64,000 nt of DNA from Lethocerus indicus (lineage: Eukaryota; Arthropoda; Insecta; Hemiptera; Belostomatidae), in the NCBI GenBank assembly GCA_019843655.1, contig JACDQD010000102.1, positions 8,441,501 to 8,505,500 of the forward strand, given 5' to 3'. The position numbers and the translations under genes were made by a program. The notes beneath the pieces are model-generated. The model made no database searches and had not been told where the DNA came from. It worked only from the letters and a program-made list of their open reading frames with translations. Shown in pieces: positions 38,859 through 51,302 of this stretch (positions are counted from its first letter, which is position 1; every line of letters starts with the position of its first letter).

Positions 38859-41800
38859 CGTGCCTACCGCAAGAGGTTTTACTGTTATTTTATCGCCCCC
38901 CCTCCCAACGTACTAACGATATTTGTCTCTTTGATTTCATTGTCCTGTGCGCCAATTGCGAATTCCTTACGGGACTGAAGTCTTCAAGACTCCTCTTCCC
39001 AGTCACAAAATCTTCCTTTAAGTACTTGCTCCTGTAAATGCCAATTATTTACGCCAAGTGAAAGGTTATACATTTGAATTCCCAGTTATATGCGCGAAAC
39101 AGGAACCGTATCGTATGAAGGTTATTTCATTCAAAAGCTCATTTACTCTCATTTCGGCTTATTAGTTCTTTTGTGAATACTGAAAGTGTCATTACGAAGC
39201 TACCGTTATTAAAATAGAACCATTATCTTATCGCTCTGTGAATTAATTTCTTCGTGTTTCACTTTTGTCAATAGTGGAATATGCAGCTTATGGATGCAGC
39301 TATGGGTGTGTGTCCTAATTCACCAAATGTCGAAGTAGTTGATTTTATATTATACTTATGCTTATATTATTACGTTATTAAAATGTATCGAATATTTTTG
39401 ACACGATTCAGGGGAAAATTAACTACGGGCGATGTTGATTTCTTACCGGAGAACATGAACACTGTTGTCGGTTTTCGGAGCCATAACACGTGTCCGACGT
39501 TCGAATTCCTCGGCTCGAAGGGGAGAGAAACTCGGGCTCATTTCGGGCCGGGAAAGGGACGGGGGAGAAGAAAGAGTATTATGAGAAAAACGTTGGGGGA
39601 TGAAGTTAGTGGGCTGTAGAGAGGGACAGGGGAGAAATCGAGTGGGAGAGGATGAGTGGGAGGAGATGGATGGTGACGGAGGGGGTTGGGTTGGGGTTTA
39701 GACGGCCGGCAGGACAACGCCGGCTCGGACCGAACAGCCGTTAGACTGAATTAGGCCGCCGTTGGCCGAAATTGGGCGCAGCACGGAAGGAGACCGACAA
39801 ACTGCCCCGCACTCGCTACCTGCCCAATCGACCAACCCCTCCCCTCCATTAACTGCCGCAATATATAAACCCAACCGCACCACATTATTTTACCTCCCTA
39901 CGTGTCATATTAATTGTTCTTTATTAGACTGGAAGGTTCCAAACTGAATATCCATTTTTTTTTAAATAACAGGAAAACCATTGTTTATTTATATCGATTT
40001 ATCCTTTTGCAAGCGCGTGGAAACGTAACAGAACGTTATTAATCATATTAATATTAAATGCAGTAAATCGTATGAATTTATTTGTGAGTATGGCTTTTCC
40101 TTAAATCGTGTCGTAGAAATACTATCTAGATTCTCTAGATACAAGATATTTTGGACAAACATCATACGTTTCAAGAACAGTATATTACGCTCTTGAAATT
40201 ATCCAATTTATTTTTCCCCTTTTTTGAGGTATTTGTTTACGGATGTATCTGCAATGGTTTGAAATTATTACGATAGTCATCGATGTATTTATAAATTATA
40301 GTGGCAAGTATACACGATTAAAAAATAATTACAACTCATTCCGAATTTCATGTGAGTTTTGATTTCTTTCCCCCAGATAAAACTCGAGGAGATATAAGAA
40401 TTTGTGTTTATTTTTCCGAATTCGATATGTACAGGTAAAAAATATAACTGGGCTAGTTGGGCCAGTTTATAATTCCACTCACTGTAATCGTGGTTGACAC
40501 ATTTCAGGGTAAAGAAGTTGCGATTTGGACGGGAAAAGAAGGGTTGCGGTTTCACCGACAATGAAAGCAGTTGAAGCGTTGGGGCGGGCTTTAAAGCCCA
40601 GAGTTCCCCGATTCAATAATGAAAAGGTATAGCCGGGTGAGGGGTGAGGGGGGTGTGGCGCCAGTGGGGGTAGGCGGAGGTTACCAGTTTTCGCCGGCAC
40701 GCCAGCCCCGCCGGTAATTGACGCCCCCTTCGCCGGCCACCTTATCGCTTTCCTATCGCCCGACGTGTGCATAATTCAAGTGACCGTTTTACAACGACCG
40801 CCTATATCGGGGCCGGCTCTATATTAGATGGAAATATTAGATTTTGTTTTTTTTAACCCTAAGAAAAAAAATTGGTTAGCCGCTGCGGCTCTGGGTAACA
40901 TGAGAATCTCATTTGCGGCAAAAATCTGGCCCCCTATTCGAGGGTGTCGTGACACCGAAGTGTCCGAGTGAAAGTTATAAATTTTCTCGGGTCATTTGAA
41001 AAGCTTAAAAGACAATAAAAAACGTGTACCGGCGTATGTATCGCAGAATAAAATGAATAGTTGGTTATTGAGGGTGGATTCATGGCTCCGGACTCAGTCG
41101 TGAAAATTCAGGACGGGTGAAACCGCGAGTCACATTTCTGGCGTATTTCAGACGGCCCTAAGCATTTAATACCTTAAGTAAGAAGATCCCCGGAGATGAA
41201 CCTGTTCGATTCGGGACTCCAACTTTACATATTTCATGCGGGGGGGGGGGGCGCCCGTCACTTAGTTCTTGAGTTGGCACGCACTCGGTCGGAGAATGGC
41301 GGGCCGCGATGGGACACGGTAAGCGGGGGTGGGAGGCTCCGCGGATGATCTCCTGAATAAACCAGTCGAGCCCGCGAGCAAAATTTATACCGCCGGGCCT
41401 CCCGCAAGAGGGCTTTTATCAAATTGACCCGCGAATCCAACCACGCCAATCCTCTGTTTGAATTCATCTCCGACGCCTCGGATGGCTCCGATCTTATCTT
41501 CTGTATTCAGTCCTGACCTCCCGGATTGAGCAGATTCCCCTAACCCCCGTCGGATCCAGTTGATCCTACGGTGTCGTGAGCAACGGTGGCCGTACTTCGT
41601 CGAAGTCCTAATACCGCCGTCGATTCAGACGCAGTTTCTCACTTTTCCACCCGGGGAGGGTTTAAAGTACGGGTTCGACTGTGTATGAAAATTTGATACA
41701 CTAATCCAATATACACGGTCAGTATTATTGAAGCCAGGTTAAAAGTGAACTGAGTATGAGCGATTGAAAATAACAGGTCGTGGATAGTAAAATTTCTGAT

Positions 41801-42137
41801 AAACAGAGTCGTGAATTTCCTGGCACTGTGAATACATTAAAATGCCTATTCTCTTCCTCACTGGATGTCCCCTGTGAGTCGTCCGCTTCCGACCTTTCGG
41901 AACCTATCAGTATACGACAGAAGAGTTAGATCAACATATATAACGCGCAAAGCATTTCGTTATCCGATAGACTTCGTCCTGTTCAAGAAAGATGTGATAA
42001 GTGCAAGTAGTAGCGTGCGAGTGCTCATCGTTAATCCCCTGAATTAAAACGAGAAATGTTCTACCTCTATAATGCTGTAAGCGACAATCTTCGAACTCAG
42101 TGCTAATCAGAAAGTCGACTCGCAAAATTTATTTCAG
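38859..42137. other. No gene recognised
   Basis: G-rich purine tract at 39600-39705, GC-rich blocks at 40570-40760 and 41220-41470, a run of 12 Gs at 41240-41251, and an 8-bp hairpin at 40123-40141. Otherwise AT-rich. No coding domain recognised. Confidence 0.55.
40123..40141. repeat. Perfect 8-bp hairpin
   Basis: TATCTAGA, loop TTC, TCTAGATA. Confidence 0.9.
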
Positions 42138-42214
42138 AGCGTCGCATCTCATACGATACCAGTGGAAAAAATGCCGTACAACAGCCCTTGAATCCGGCTC
42201 GAGTAGGATGTCGG
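42138..42214 (+). other. Weak exon candidate
   Basis: 77 nt between an acceptor-like AAAATTTATTTCAG and a donor-like GTGAGC. Two of three frames are open; one reads RRISYDTSGKNAVQQPLNPA and the other begins ASHLIRYQWKKCRTT. Since two frames are open, coding status is unsettled. It could be a non-coding exon or chance. Confidence 0.18.
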
Positions 42215-43035
42215 GTGAGCGTTGTAAGACTTTAATATATTCAAACCCCGGGCCGGGGCTGTGTTCGTCCGTTTTCGCAGGGAGGAGAGACAGCCAGTGT
42301 CGGGTTGTGTTTGCCACCCTCGTCTCGGCTATAAATATGGCTGGCGGTGCCTTAAGGAATCTCGGCGGGGCTATCGGCCGGTCGGACCCAGCCCCGACAT
42401 ATACACGGCGCCCCTTCTTCTCTATCCCACTTTCGGCTTGTATTCCCCCATTCTGACTATTGTGATTTTCTTTCTTTTAATCCTCACCCCTAAGCACTTA
42501 TGGATTGAACCAGGGGAAAGACACAGTTTGAAACTGAATGATTTTTTTCAATTCACTGAGTTGTCTTACTGTACAATTAACATGGCAATATCGGAGGTTA
42601 TTTGACACTTTTAAGACAATATAACAATCAAGAAGCAATATAACATAAGAAGATTTAGAAATGTGTAGCAGTTAAAAGCGAAAATGTAGATCTTTTGTGT
42701 TTATTAAAATTTTGTCCAGGTTAATCCACATATTTCCACAGAACGATAAATAATAACCAAATAGATTGCCGAAGTTTTCAATAATATACTATACGAAACT
42801 TATGAAATTAGTTTAAATTTCATGTCCCGTTACAAGTTCTCGGAACTATTCCCACTAGTCGGTATTGTTGCCGGTTGGGATGTTAATGCGGGAACCTGAA
42901 CTAGGGACAAGACAAGGCCCATCCCCTCTCGGTCATCTGGGAATACAGGCATCCCGTCTGTTTGGCCCCAACACCACCTACGTATAATAAACTACTTAGC
43001 CCCTACATACGTTGTACAACCGGCCTTAAGGGCAG
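42215..43035. other. No gene recognised
   Basis: GC-richer at 42240-42430, then AT-rich. An open stretch of about 41 codons (42862-42987, plus) precedes the next candidate but has no known domain. Confidence 0.5.
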
Positions 43036-43152
43036 CTCCTGCAATGCGGAAGCTCGAAAGGTACCGAGGAACTGAACTTGTCCGAATTAGAGCAACAGAA
43101 GGAACAACTCTCTATCGCGTTGAGTGAACTGCGGGATAATATTAATTCGTAG
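43036..43152 (+). CDS. Candidate terminal exon, short coiled-coil C-terminus
   Basis: A plus-strand frame open from 43030 to a TAG at 43150-43152. After CGSSKG it reads EELNLSELEQQKEQLSIALS and ends ELRDNINS. Leucine and isoleucine fall at spacings of 7, 4, 3 and 4, as in a coiled coil, and Glu and Gln dominate the rest. The composition is unusual for random DNA here. A CAG at 43033-43035 could be a splice acceptor, but the tract before it is not pyrimidine-rich. No start codon or recognised upstream exon connects to it. An AATAAA lies far downstream at 43963. The protein is not recognised; chance is a real alternative. Confidence 0.22.
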   Translation, partial: LLQCGSSKGTEELNLSELEQQKEQLSIALSELRDNINS

Positions 43153-46100
43153 GAATAATTCTCGTAAATTGTAATAATCGATCTTGTTTGTAATGAGCCC
43201 GGTCCTTCTATCAGGATAGCACATTTCCGAAGCCCCGTACAAAATTTTCTGAACCATGATTGTTGGTTAGTAGATCTTCTGATTTAGGCACAACAATGTC
43301 TTAGAGGCGAACTGTAATGGAATTATTCTTGTATTTTGCATGGTCAAAAACGTGAAATTCCTTTTCCGCAGGAACGGAGAGTTCACTTCGCCGCTCCGAA
43401 TTGGCAGACGGTAGACTTTCGGCCCCGTGCATTCAGTAATAGCTATTACGGTAATGGCTATATTTCGGACTGGAAAAGACGTCGCTCCGCGGGCGACTAA
43501 CTCATCGCCCGCCCTCCGAATTACCTTAACCAAATAACCGTCGGAAGCGGACCCCCCCCCTGCCCACCTTTACATCTAAACCCAATTCAAGTGCTGGAAA
43601 TGCAAAATATACATTATTTCTACTGCTTCACGAGCCGCCTTCGGGCTCACCTTTAAACCGTTATTAGGGCTCGTTTACGGTCCCGAGGATTCCTCTCCGT
43701 ACCCACCGGCGCGGTATTAATTTCCAGAGGTAAATGTTGAATTAGACGGGTGGGTAACTTGAAAACATTCCTTCGTGCTCCCATCGACTGAAATAGGATA
43801 AGATGTTTAAAAAGACAAAGGCACAACACCATTAAGCCCAGCGAACGGTTTCCGAGGCATCCCCCAGCAATTTTACCATTAATTATGGAATCTTCCATGT
43901 GAAGTAAAACCTTAGATCAGTGCGGGTTATCAATTAAAATTGAAGTTTAGTATTTTTGTGGGAATAAAAATAATGTAACATCTCATTACGTAGTGTTTAG
44001 GCATAATCATTTCATAATAACTAATAATTAAGGAACGAATTAATGCCGATTATCGTATAGATTATTTATTTTTATCTTTTTATAATTAATTAAATTTTAT
44101 CAAAAGCACTGATTTTCACTGGGAAGAAATTCTATAATTTACAAAACTAGTTCGAGGGTTATACATTTTCAAAAGTGCTTATAAAAAGGTGAGTATTACA
44201 TTTGATAATTCCAAGTGGAATGTTTTGCAGTAATTGAGTTCTGTCGTAGCTGTTCTCACACGTTGAAATTCAGTAGCGCAGAATAAGAGAATTCCAATTA
44301 AATTCTCCTTAGGGTGTAGTCGCAAAATATTTCGCGCGGGTCATCGTATTTCCAATTGAATTTGCCAGCGCCCGTGAGCAAACTCAAACGGCTGCCGAGT
44401 GCGACAGCGCCCGTACGCAGAGTATGTACAGCAATTTCAACGGGTATATCAGTGTAATTACAGTGGCTCCTTCGGGAAGGACATATTGGGTTTCAAAGCG
44501 ATTCGAGTCGTGACCCTTAACTCTTCGGGGGGTTGCCGATCCCAAAGATCTTTTGGTTAACATGACTATGGTATTTGACTTCTCACCCTTTGCCCGTCAT
44601 TCCTTCTCACAGTACATTGTAAAATAATTAAACAGAAACTGAGGTTTAACACTGTGTGAATAAAATAGTTAATTACTACGAGATGCCAGTGCACCTTATG
44701 TACTTATTCGCATAGTAAATATAATAATAACTGGAATAGAGAGGTTATCTTTTAAAACAGAGTTCAATGTTCAAACATTAAATATTTTAATGATTTTAAA
44801 AGTAGTACATCCTGGAATTTTGATCCGAATAAAATATAATCAAGAAAAATGTTATTGTGTCGCATATGTGACGCTCTCTATCTACTTGAGAAGAGCATGT
44901 GTAGTCCGAACAAGCTTGACAGTAATTTTCTTTCTCTTATGCTAGTGGCAACTTGCGGATTTAAATAAAACTGCTTAAACGCATGTTTATGTCACTAATT
45001 GGGCCGTTAAATTCCGACGAACGGTGTCTGGGAACGAGGCTGCCAGTTTTAAGCAACAATTAATTACGAATTAGGCGGGCCAATTAAAGGGTGATTGTGT
45101 TTGATCAGCCCTTGGGTCAGCAATAGCGGGCACCTCAGCAGTTTCATCCCTCCTCGATACCAAAGCCCCCTCCATCCCTCTATCAATCACACTCCTTCCG
45201 TCCTCTATCACTCTGGCGAAGGTGTTCGCACGGCGTCACTGCCGCTAATAATACGGAACGTTAACGCCGCTCCAATCATACTTCACCAGTCACCAGTGGA
45301 TGGAGTTCAGCAATTAGACCAACAGACGACTCAAAACACAAGTTCAAGAACTAACTACATAACGACATATTATGGTTTTATATTCCCTGACAAAGGTGTG
45401 GCACAACGTTAACTGGAATAGAAACAGAAACCTGAAACGTCCGGATCGGCTGATAACGCCAGTGTGATATAAAATTCGTAACGGATAAGTCGATTATGTG
45501 CGACGTAATAACAATGTAAGTAATGTCCCTATTGTTAAAAAATGAAAAACATAGTGGCCCTATTTTATCTTTGGTACTGTGGAAAAGATATCTCAATATT
45601 TACAATTAAAGGTCGAATATTTTTAATTGCCTGTAGTAATAATCACTGTAATTTCTACCATTCCTTGACGCCTAATAAAACAAGAGACGTATTCCAAATA
45701 TTTCAGGCAAAGACACCTTAGCCTCTGAATTATTCAGGAAAGCATAGACGTCTCGACGGTCATAACGTTCATTACCCGGCTCTATTTTAAGGTTTGTCAA
45801 CCGTGCTTAAATTTTAACGCCGTGAACGGGGAATCTTTCGACGTTAATTGTCTCCGGTCCACCCCCCCTACACAGTTTTTAATGGGGCCCAATGTTTCAA
45901 CCGGATCATAAAATCCGGCGGCGGGGGAGGTTTTCACGAGGGGCGTCCACTCCCTCCCCCGTACACGTCGAAATAATAATTAATAAGGGAGGAGGGACCC
46001 CTACAGCCCTCCTTCCCAAGGCAGCTTTTCCACAGGGCACTTCTTCCATATTAGAAGAGAATTGTCTTCGCTCGGAAAGTTTTTACGTTTCCCAAGAGCG

Positions 46101-46574
46101 GGCTCCCTCGACTCTTGTAGTTAAGCCCGTTAGGCCAGTTTTGGGCATTAAATATTTGTTTAAATGTAATAAAAACTTTACTTTTTTTCGTTACATAATT
46201 CTAGCTATTCTACTGAAAGTACAAAAAAGCAGGAAAACTAAGGAAAACTCTGTTTTTCGTTGTAATTCGATAATATATTAGCTTATGTAACATTAGTCGC
46301 AATATTGTATATAAACCCTTAGAACTTATTACTTCTGAACTTATTACATAATTTTATTACATGAATGTTTTAATTATGGCTCGCTCATATGGTCGCGTAT
46401 ACTCATATTTTCATCTGTTGGATCGTTTAGGAAATAATCTAAACCCCACCACCGATACATCCCAAACAATTTGCAATAAACAAGTACTTTCCGATAGCTT
46501 CCGTCGGTCTTAGGATGCAACAATTTACAGATTACTATAAGCTATAGTGTTCCCAATAGTACATAACCTCCCAG
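43153..46574. other. No gene recognised
   Basis: AT-rich with GC-richer stretches at 43340-43720 and 45840-46010, and a run of nine Cs at 43552-43560. A plus-strand frame of 105 codons (45095-45412) lacks known domains. A good donor-like string, AAG|GTGAGT, occurs at 44189-44196 without an obvious coding exon before it. Confidence 0.5.
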
Positions 46575-46670
46575 GAGGACAGTGGAATGAAAAGGTCCGA
46601 CGAGAGAATTGCTACACTGGTCTAACTTCAAAGGGAGACCCGGCTAATTATCAGACTCTGTCGAATCAAA
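46575..46670 (+). other. Weak coding-exon candidate
   Basis: 96 nt between an acceptor-like TAACCTCCCAG and a donor GTAAGT (46671-46676). Only one of three frames is open across it. It enters with two bases of a codon and leaves with one, so it is phase-symmetric. The peptide begins GQWNEKVRRENCYTGLTSKG. No known domain. The frame also continues past the donor for 20 codons, which weakens the case. Confidence 0.2.
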
Positions 46671-49600
46671 GTAAGTTTTCTCAAATGAGTCGACTGAAGG
46701 AATTTTCGAAACTCACCTCGGGGAAGTGAACTTCCAACGTTCCAACTGGATCTGATTATTATTAAAGGAAAGCCCCAGAACCCTCATAAGGGTTCATTTC
46801 AAAACCAATACTCGTTGTTTCCAAACAGGAGTCGAAACGCGTCCTGCCGCCTTGGGGTCCTCCCACCCGGTTGGTTGGATCCAACTGGGCCGGGAGTTTT
46901 ATTAGGTTTCCACAGAATAATAAACGGGGGCATGGATTGTTCTCTGCGTAAATTACTTTCAGCGTATCCATTCGTTCGGCCGAGTCAAAGTGTGAAAATG
47001 GGACACCAAACTATAAAGTACAATGCTGTACGTATATTTATACGGCGTATTTTCATTTGTCACCAAAAACGTTCAAATTAAAATTTTATATCAACGTAAT
47101 TTTATTCTGTACATAATATACATTTAGCATTATTTTAGAATCGACATAACGAGTCAAATATGCTTTGCACAACGGCGAAACAAAGATTTTAGTAAAAGTA
47201 CGGCCCATTCGCGCATAAACAGCTAATATTATAAGATTAGCAAACACAATTATGTTAAAATCCAGATGGACGATCGGCAATTTGTCGTTATTTATTTATA
47301 ATTTACAAGTATGTAACAACAGTATAATTTGGGTGGGGGGATAAATTGGGCTATTTAAGTTTTCTAATACTTTTTGTGAAATAAAACGATGTTAATTTGC
47401 AGCTTTACGAACGGCCGCCTCCTTCGAATGATGTCGATAGAATGCGTGTTAAACTTATATACACAATTCGGCAGTAACTGTGTTCTTGTCTGATTCAACT
47501 TCTTAATATAAAACACTGAGATTTTTAGTACTAGTATAGCTAATTTAGCCCTAGATTTAGCTCCTCTCATAAGCAGTCTGTGGAACCTACTATCGACTGA
47601 AACAACAGTTACAATGAACATGTATGCTGATATACTACATCAGGAGCGTCTCTCCAAGTCGCTTAAATCGCTCATAAATGGTGTTCCTGATAATATTTTT
47701 ATTTCATTATTTTATTAAATTCAATTTACCGAAGTAAACCCCAAGTAAATTCGGATATGATTCAGGTTCATTATACGCCGTCCTCAAAAAATTCAATGAC
47801 AGACGTTAATTGAATATAGATAAATTAAAGGAATGCAGTATCAAACGGGCTGATGATTACCAACAGTATCCACTAATTACTTGTTCAATGTTTATCCTGT
47901 CGTCAGTTTCCGGGAACCCTGCACGTATACCGAGTGGGTAATTAATAGGCTCCTTCTGACGTTCCAATTCTGTGAATTCCAATCATCCGGCTGATTTCAT
48001 CTGCCGTTCTACCTCAGCTAGAACTGTAAGATCATTAATTAGATCCATATTACACCGTCTTTTTCGTTAGTATTCAGTTAGTATTATATAACCTTCTTTA
48101 AGTTACGAGGCCACAAGCATATTAGTAATTGACTTACATATAAAATACTGAACGAATGAAAAGTCATCTGGTGTTAATATTGCCGAACCATTTCTGCTTA
48201 AGGTTACATGTTTATAAAGGAAACTAAGGACTATGAACATTTTTAGATTAAATTTTGGGGATAGACAATAAATTTTACCGTTGTTAGGTTTCAGTCTGCG
48301 AGGTCCTCGATATTTACGGGTACCGAATCAGGATCTAGATCTGTTACGATCTGTAACGAGTAATTACTTACACCCACAATAGTTATTAACTTTTAAGCTA
48401 ATATCAATTACTAAAATTCAGTTTGGAATAGTGTAAATTTTGTCATGAAGAAGGGAAGAACACTAAAGAAATTATAGCGGGCAGCCTTCTGATAAATCTG
48501 CCTTATACGTTTCACTTTTCAGCGCTCTATGACTCCGTTTTTACGCTACTTTTATAAAGTCCCACTTTAATAAAACGTACTTTGTATTTCCACACAGATC
48601 CGCCGGAAATCCCCCCTCCTCGCCAACACCGCACAAATTATTTCAAACGACGCGTTGTTCTGGCTCGAGTGAAAACCCAGGTAACCATTTGTATTCACCG
48701 TCTTCTTTATGTAGGGACGCTGCCGGCGTATGGGCCAGTACAGTTTGCGCTTCAGGAACATACACTCCTCCGGTTTATACCCGCGTCTCTTTCTCTAAAC
48801 CCGTCTCAACCCGTCCCGGGGCCGAAGCGCAAGAAATTTCAATGTATTTTTTTCCCCACTAGACGCATCCTCGCTTTCAGAAAAAAGAGAATAGCAAACA
48901 CCGCCGCGGGGCTTGTCGTATTTTGCAAGTGTAATTCCAACTTCGCCCCGGTACAAGTGTGATCATTAGGGGCTAGCGGGGCTGCCCTTCACTTTCCACA
49001 CTGCTGTTCCCGAATGTATTCCTCTTTGAGGAAAATGACGCGGCCGCACGGCCTCGTAATGGACGCTACGTGTAAAGTAAGAGGGTCCCATTTGAGATCC
49101 ACCGTCGCAGTTTTGAAATGTACCCAAATCTTGAGAGCCACAATGAGTCATGACGACAATGAGCCTTCCTCGAGGCTAGACGGTTTCAAATCTGCACACA
49201 AAGTTACGCATTTCGGAAAAATTTGGCACAACATAGAGCCATTGAAAAGTTTCGAATATCACAGGTGTGATATTACATTTCACTGTGCGGTAAAAACCAA
49301 CTATATCCAGTTACGGACATGAGTTAATCTATTCAAATTTGAAATATCTATATATACTGCATATATAATATCAAGATATAAAATATTTTATCCATTAATA
49401 CTAATATTTCCTTGAACTATGTGTTTATCTACATATTTTACTGTTACCGACTGTGTATTACAAATCTATTTCTTTGAACGTTGATTACTAGATCCAACTT
49501 TCGGTTTGGAGAGTGTTAAACTGAACCTCGAATCGGTATACTTCTCCAAAAATAGATGGATGTTTGCCTTATTCATTTTTTATACCGTTGCTTTTGTGTG

Positions 49601-49887
49601 CTTTACTCTTCCCCCCTCTCTCCTAAACCAACAATGGAACTTTGCTCGGGAATTAATTTATTCAAGCCGGCGGCTATCGGCTACAGGGGAAGGGGGGTGG
49701 GGGCAATTTCTTTTCAACCCCTTTTTTGCCTTTCCGCCGAATATTTGATTTATTTAGAGTTGACTTTGTTTATTTTAATTCACGCAGTAAATAAGAGTAT
49801 GAAACTGATGGTCGTATACTTTACCAAACCGTACACAATTAGTATGTTAATTGTCATATTCTTGTTGAGTATGTCAAGAAAAGGTGA

Positions 49888-49888
<1 letters not shown>
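46671..49888. other. No gene recognised
   Basis: AT-rich, with GC-richer DNA at 48590-49060 where frames of 102-126 codons overlap (48582-48962, 49014-49322, plus). No domain recognised in either. Confidence 0.55.

Positions 49889-49934
<46 letters not shown>
49889..49934. repeat. (TA)n microsatellite
   Basis: About 46 bp of alternating T and A, starting right after AAAAGGTGAG. Confidence 0.97.
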
Positions 49935-49938
<4 letters not shown>

Positions 49939-51033
49939 TTGAGGATAGCACAGAATATTATTACAGTATGAGTTCCGTAAGCTCTTCACCTAATCCTTGA
50001 AGAAGTGGTCAAATTGTATCATGTTTATACAAAACAAAAGAAAGAAAGTGATCCTTCTCGCGATGTCTTATTATTTCGGTTAATTCTGCGCACTCGTCCT
50101 CAAAGGAACAATTTCATTTCCTCGGGTAATGAAAAAATAGCTTCCAGGTATTGTATTCCGATTTTCCGCGACATTTTCTCCCCCTATATTCTCATATATC
50201 AATTATTTTTCTCCGAATGTTTGTATCCAATCAAATATTCAATAATTCGCTTCAAAATTTAACGGAGCCCCTTCTACGATCGGTAACGGCGGAAGGGGTC
50301 ATCCGGTATATTAGGGGTTGGGCGGAGACACGTGCTCAGGAGGATTTTTCCGATTGGGCGGCCGCCAGTAACCGACCGGGGAGAATTTTTCCATTGGCGG
50401 GAAGTCGGGGTGGGAGCGCATCGGACCGCCAATGGGGGCCCATCGTTGGGGGGCGGTGGGAGGCGGACAAAACCCCTCGTAGCCGCCCCCAAGACTCGGC
50501 AATCGGAATGAGAACAGTCGGGCCCGGCATGCGCCCCGCGCTGCCTCGCCACCACCCGACCACCTCGTTCCCCACTCGATGTTAACGTTTCACCGATAAT
50601 TGGGTCAAAACGTGTTGAATTATTGTTAAATTCCCATTTACCAAACGTCTGAAATACTAATCCAATTATTTATTGGAAGTGAAATGCGCCAGGCTGTAAA
50701 TAAATATATATTACGAAATAAACAATATGTAAGGCATATTGTCAAGGACTAAAATGCAGGAAATATTTAGGAGTCGTGCTAGTAACTGCCATTATTACAC
50801 TCTATATTATAAACTACATAATGATATTAGTCCTGTACGTTATATAACAATTATTTTTTAAGATGCTGCTAAATTACTGGGAGTACCATTATTGTATTGA
50901 AATTTCAAACCTCGTGATATTAATGCGAATAATTCCTATAATTTAGGAATAGTGTCTCTATCTAAAGTTGAAACGGTTACACTGCATCAGGAAATAGTTG
51001 GAAAATTTTATTTAAGTATGGTCAAGGTGCCAC

Positions 51034-51050
51034 CTCTACACAGTGTAGAG
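51034..51050. repeat. Near-perfect 17-bp palindrome
   Basis: CTCTACAC, one base, GTGTAGAG. Confidence 0.9.
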
Positions 51051-51266
51051 TGTGATTAGCACTCGGTCGTCATGATAAAGGACGTTCATTATGATTTATT
51101 CGTGTGTGATGTTTTGTATCAAATAACAATTAAAATAATAAATAAAGTTTACAATTAAATATCCGCGTTTGAAATTAAATTAAAATTAAATATTTATTTC
51201 GATATTCCAGCAGTAATTTATATAGTACAAATAATTTCGGGTTCCGGGCACCTGATATCCAGCCCG

Positions 51267-51302
51267 CACAACAAGACTGTTGTGAGCATGTAGTATCAGA
51301 AA
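51267..51302. repeat. Hairpin followed by shared 14-mer
   Basis: CACAACA, loop AGAC, TGTTGTG (51267-51284), then A and GCATGTAGTATCAG (51286-51299). The 14-mer recurs at 53751-53764. Confidence 0.8.

Noticed and set aside
44191..44213. TGAGTATTACAT, start of a miR-12-like sequence
   Set aside because: Only the first 12 bases match what I recall of miR-12, and no hairpin partner is visible.
49556..49942. 128-codon frame with hydrophobic segments ending at a donor-like GTGAGT
   Set aside because: Hydrophobicity comes from T-rich DNA, and the frame runs into a TA microsatellite.
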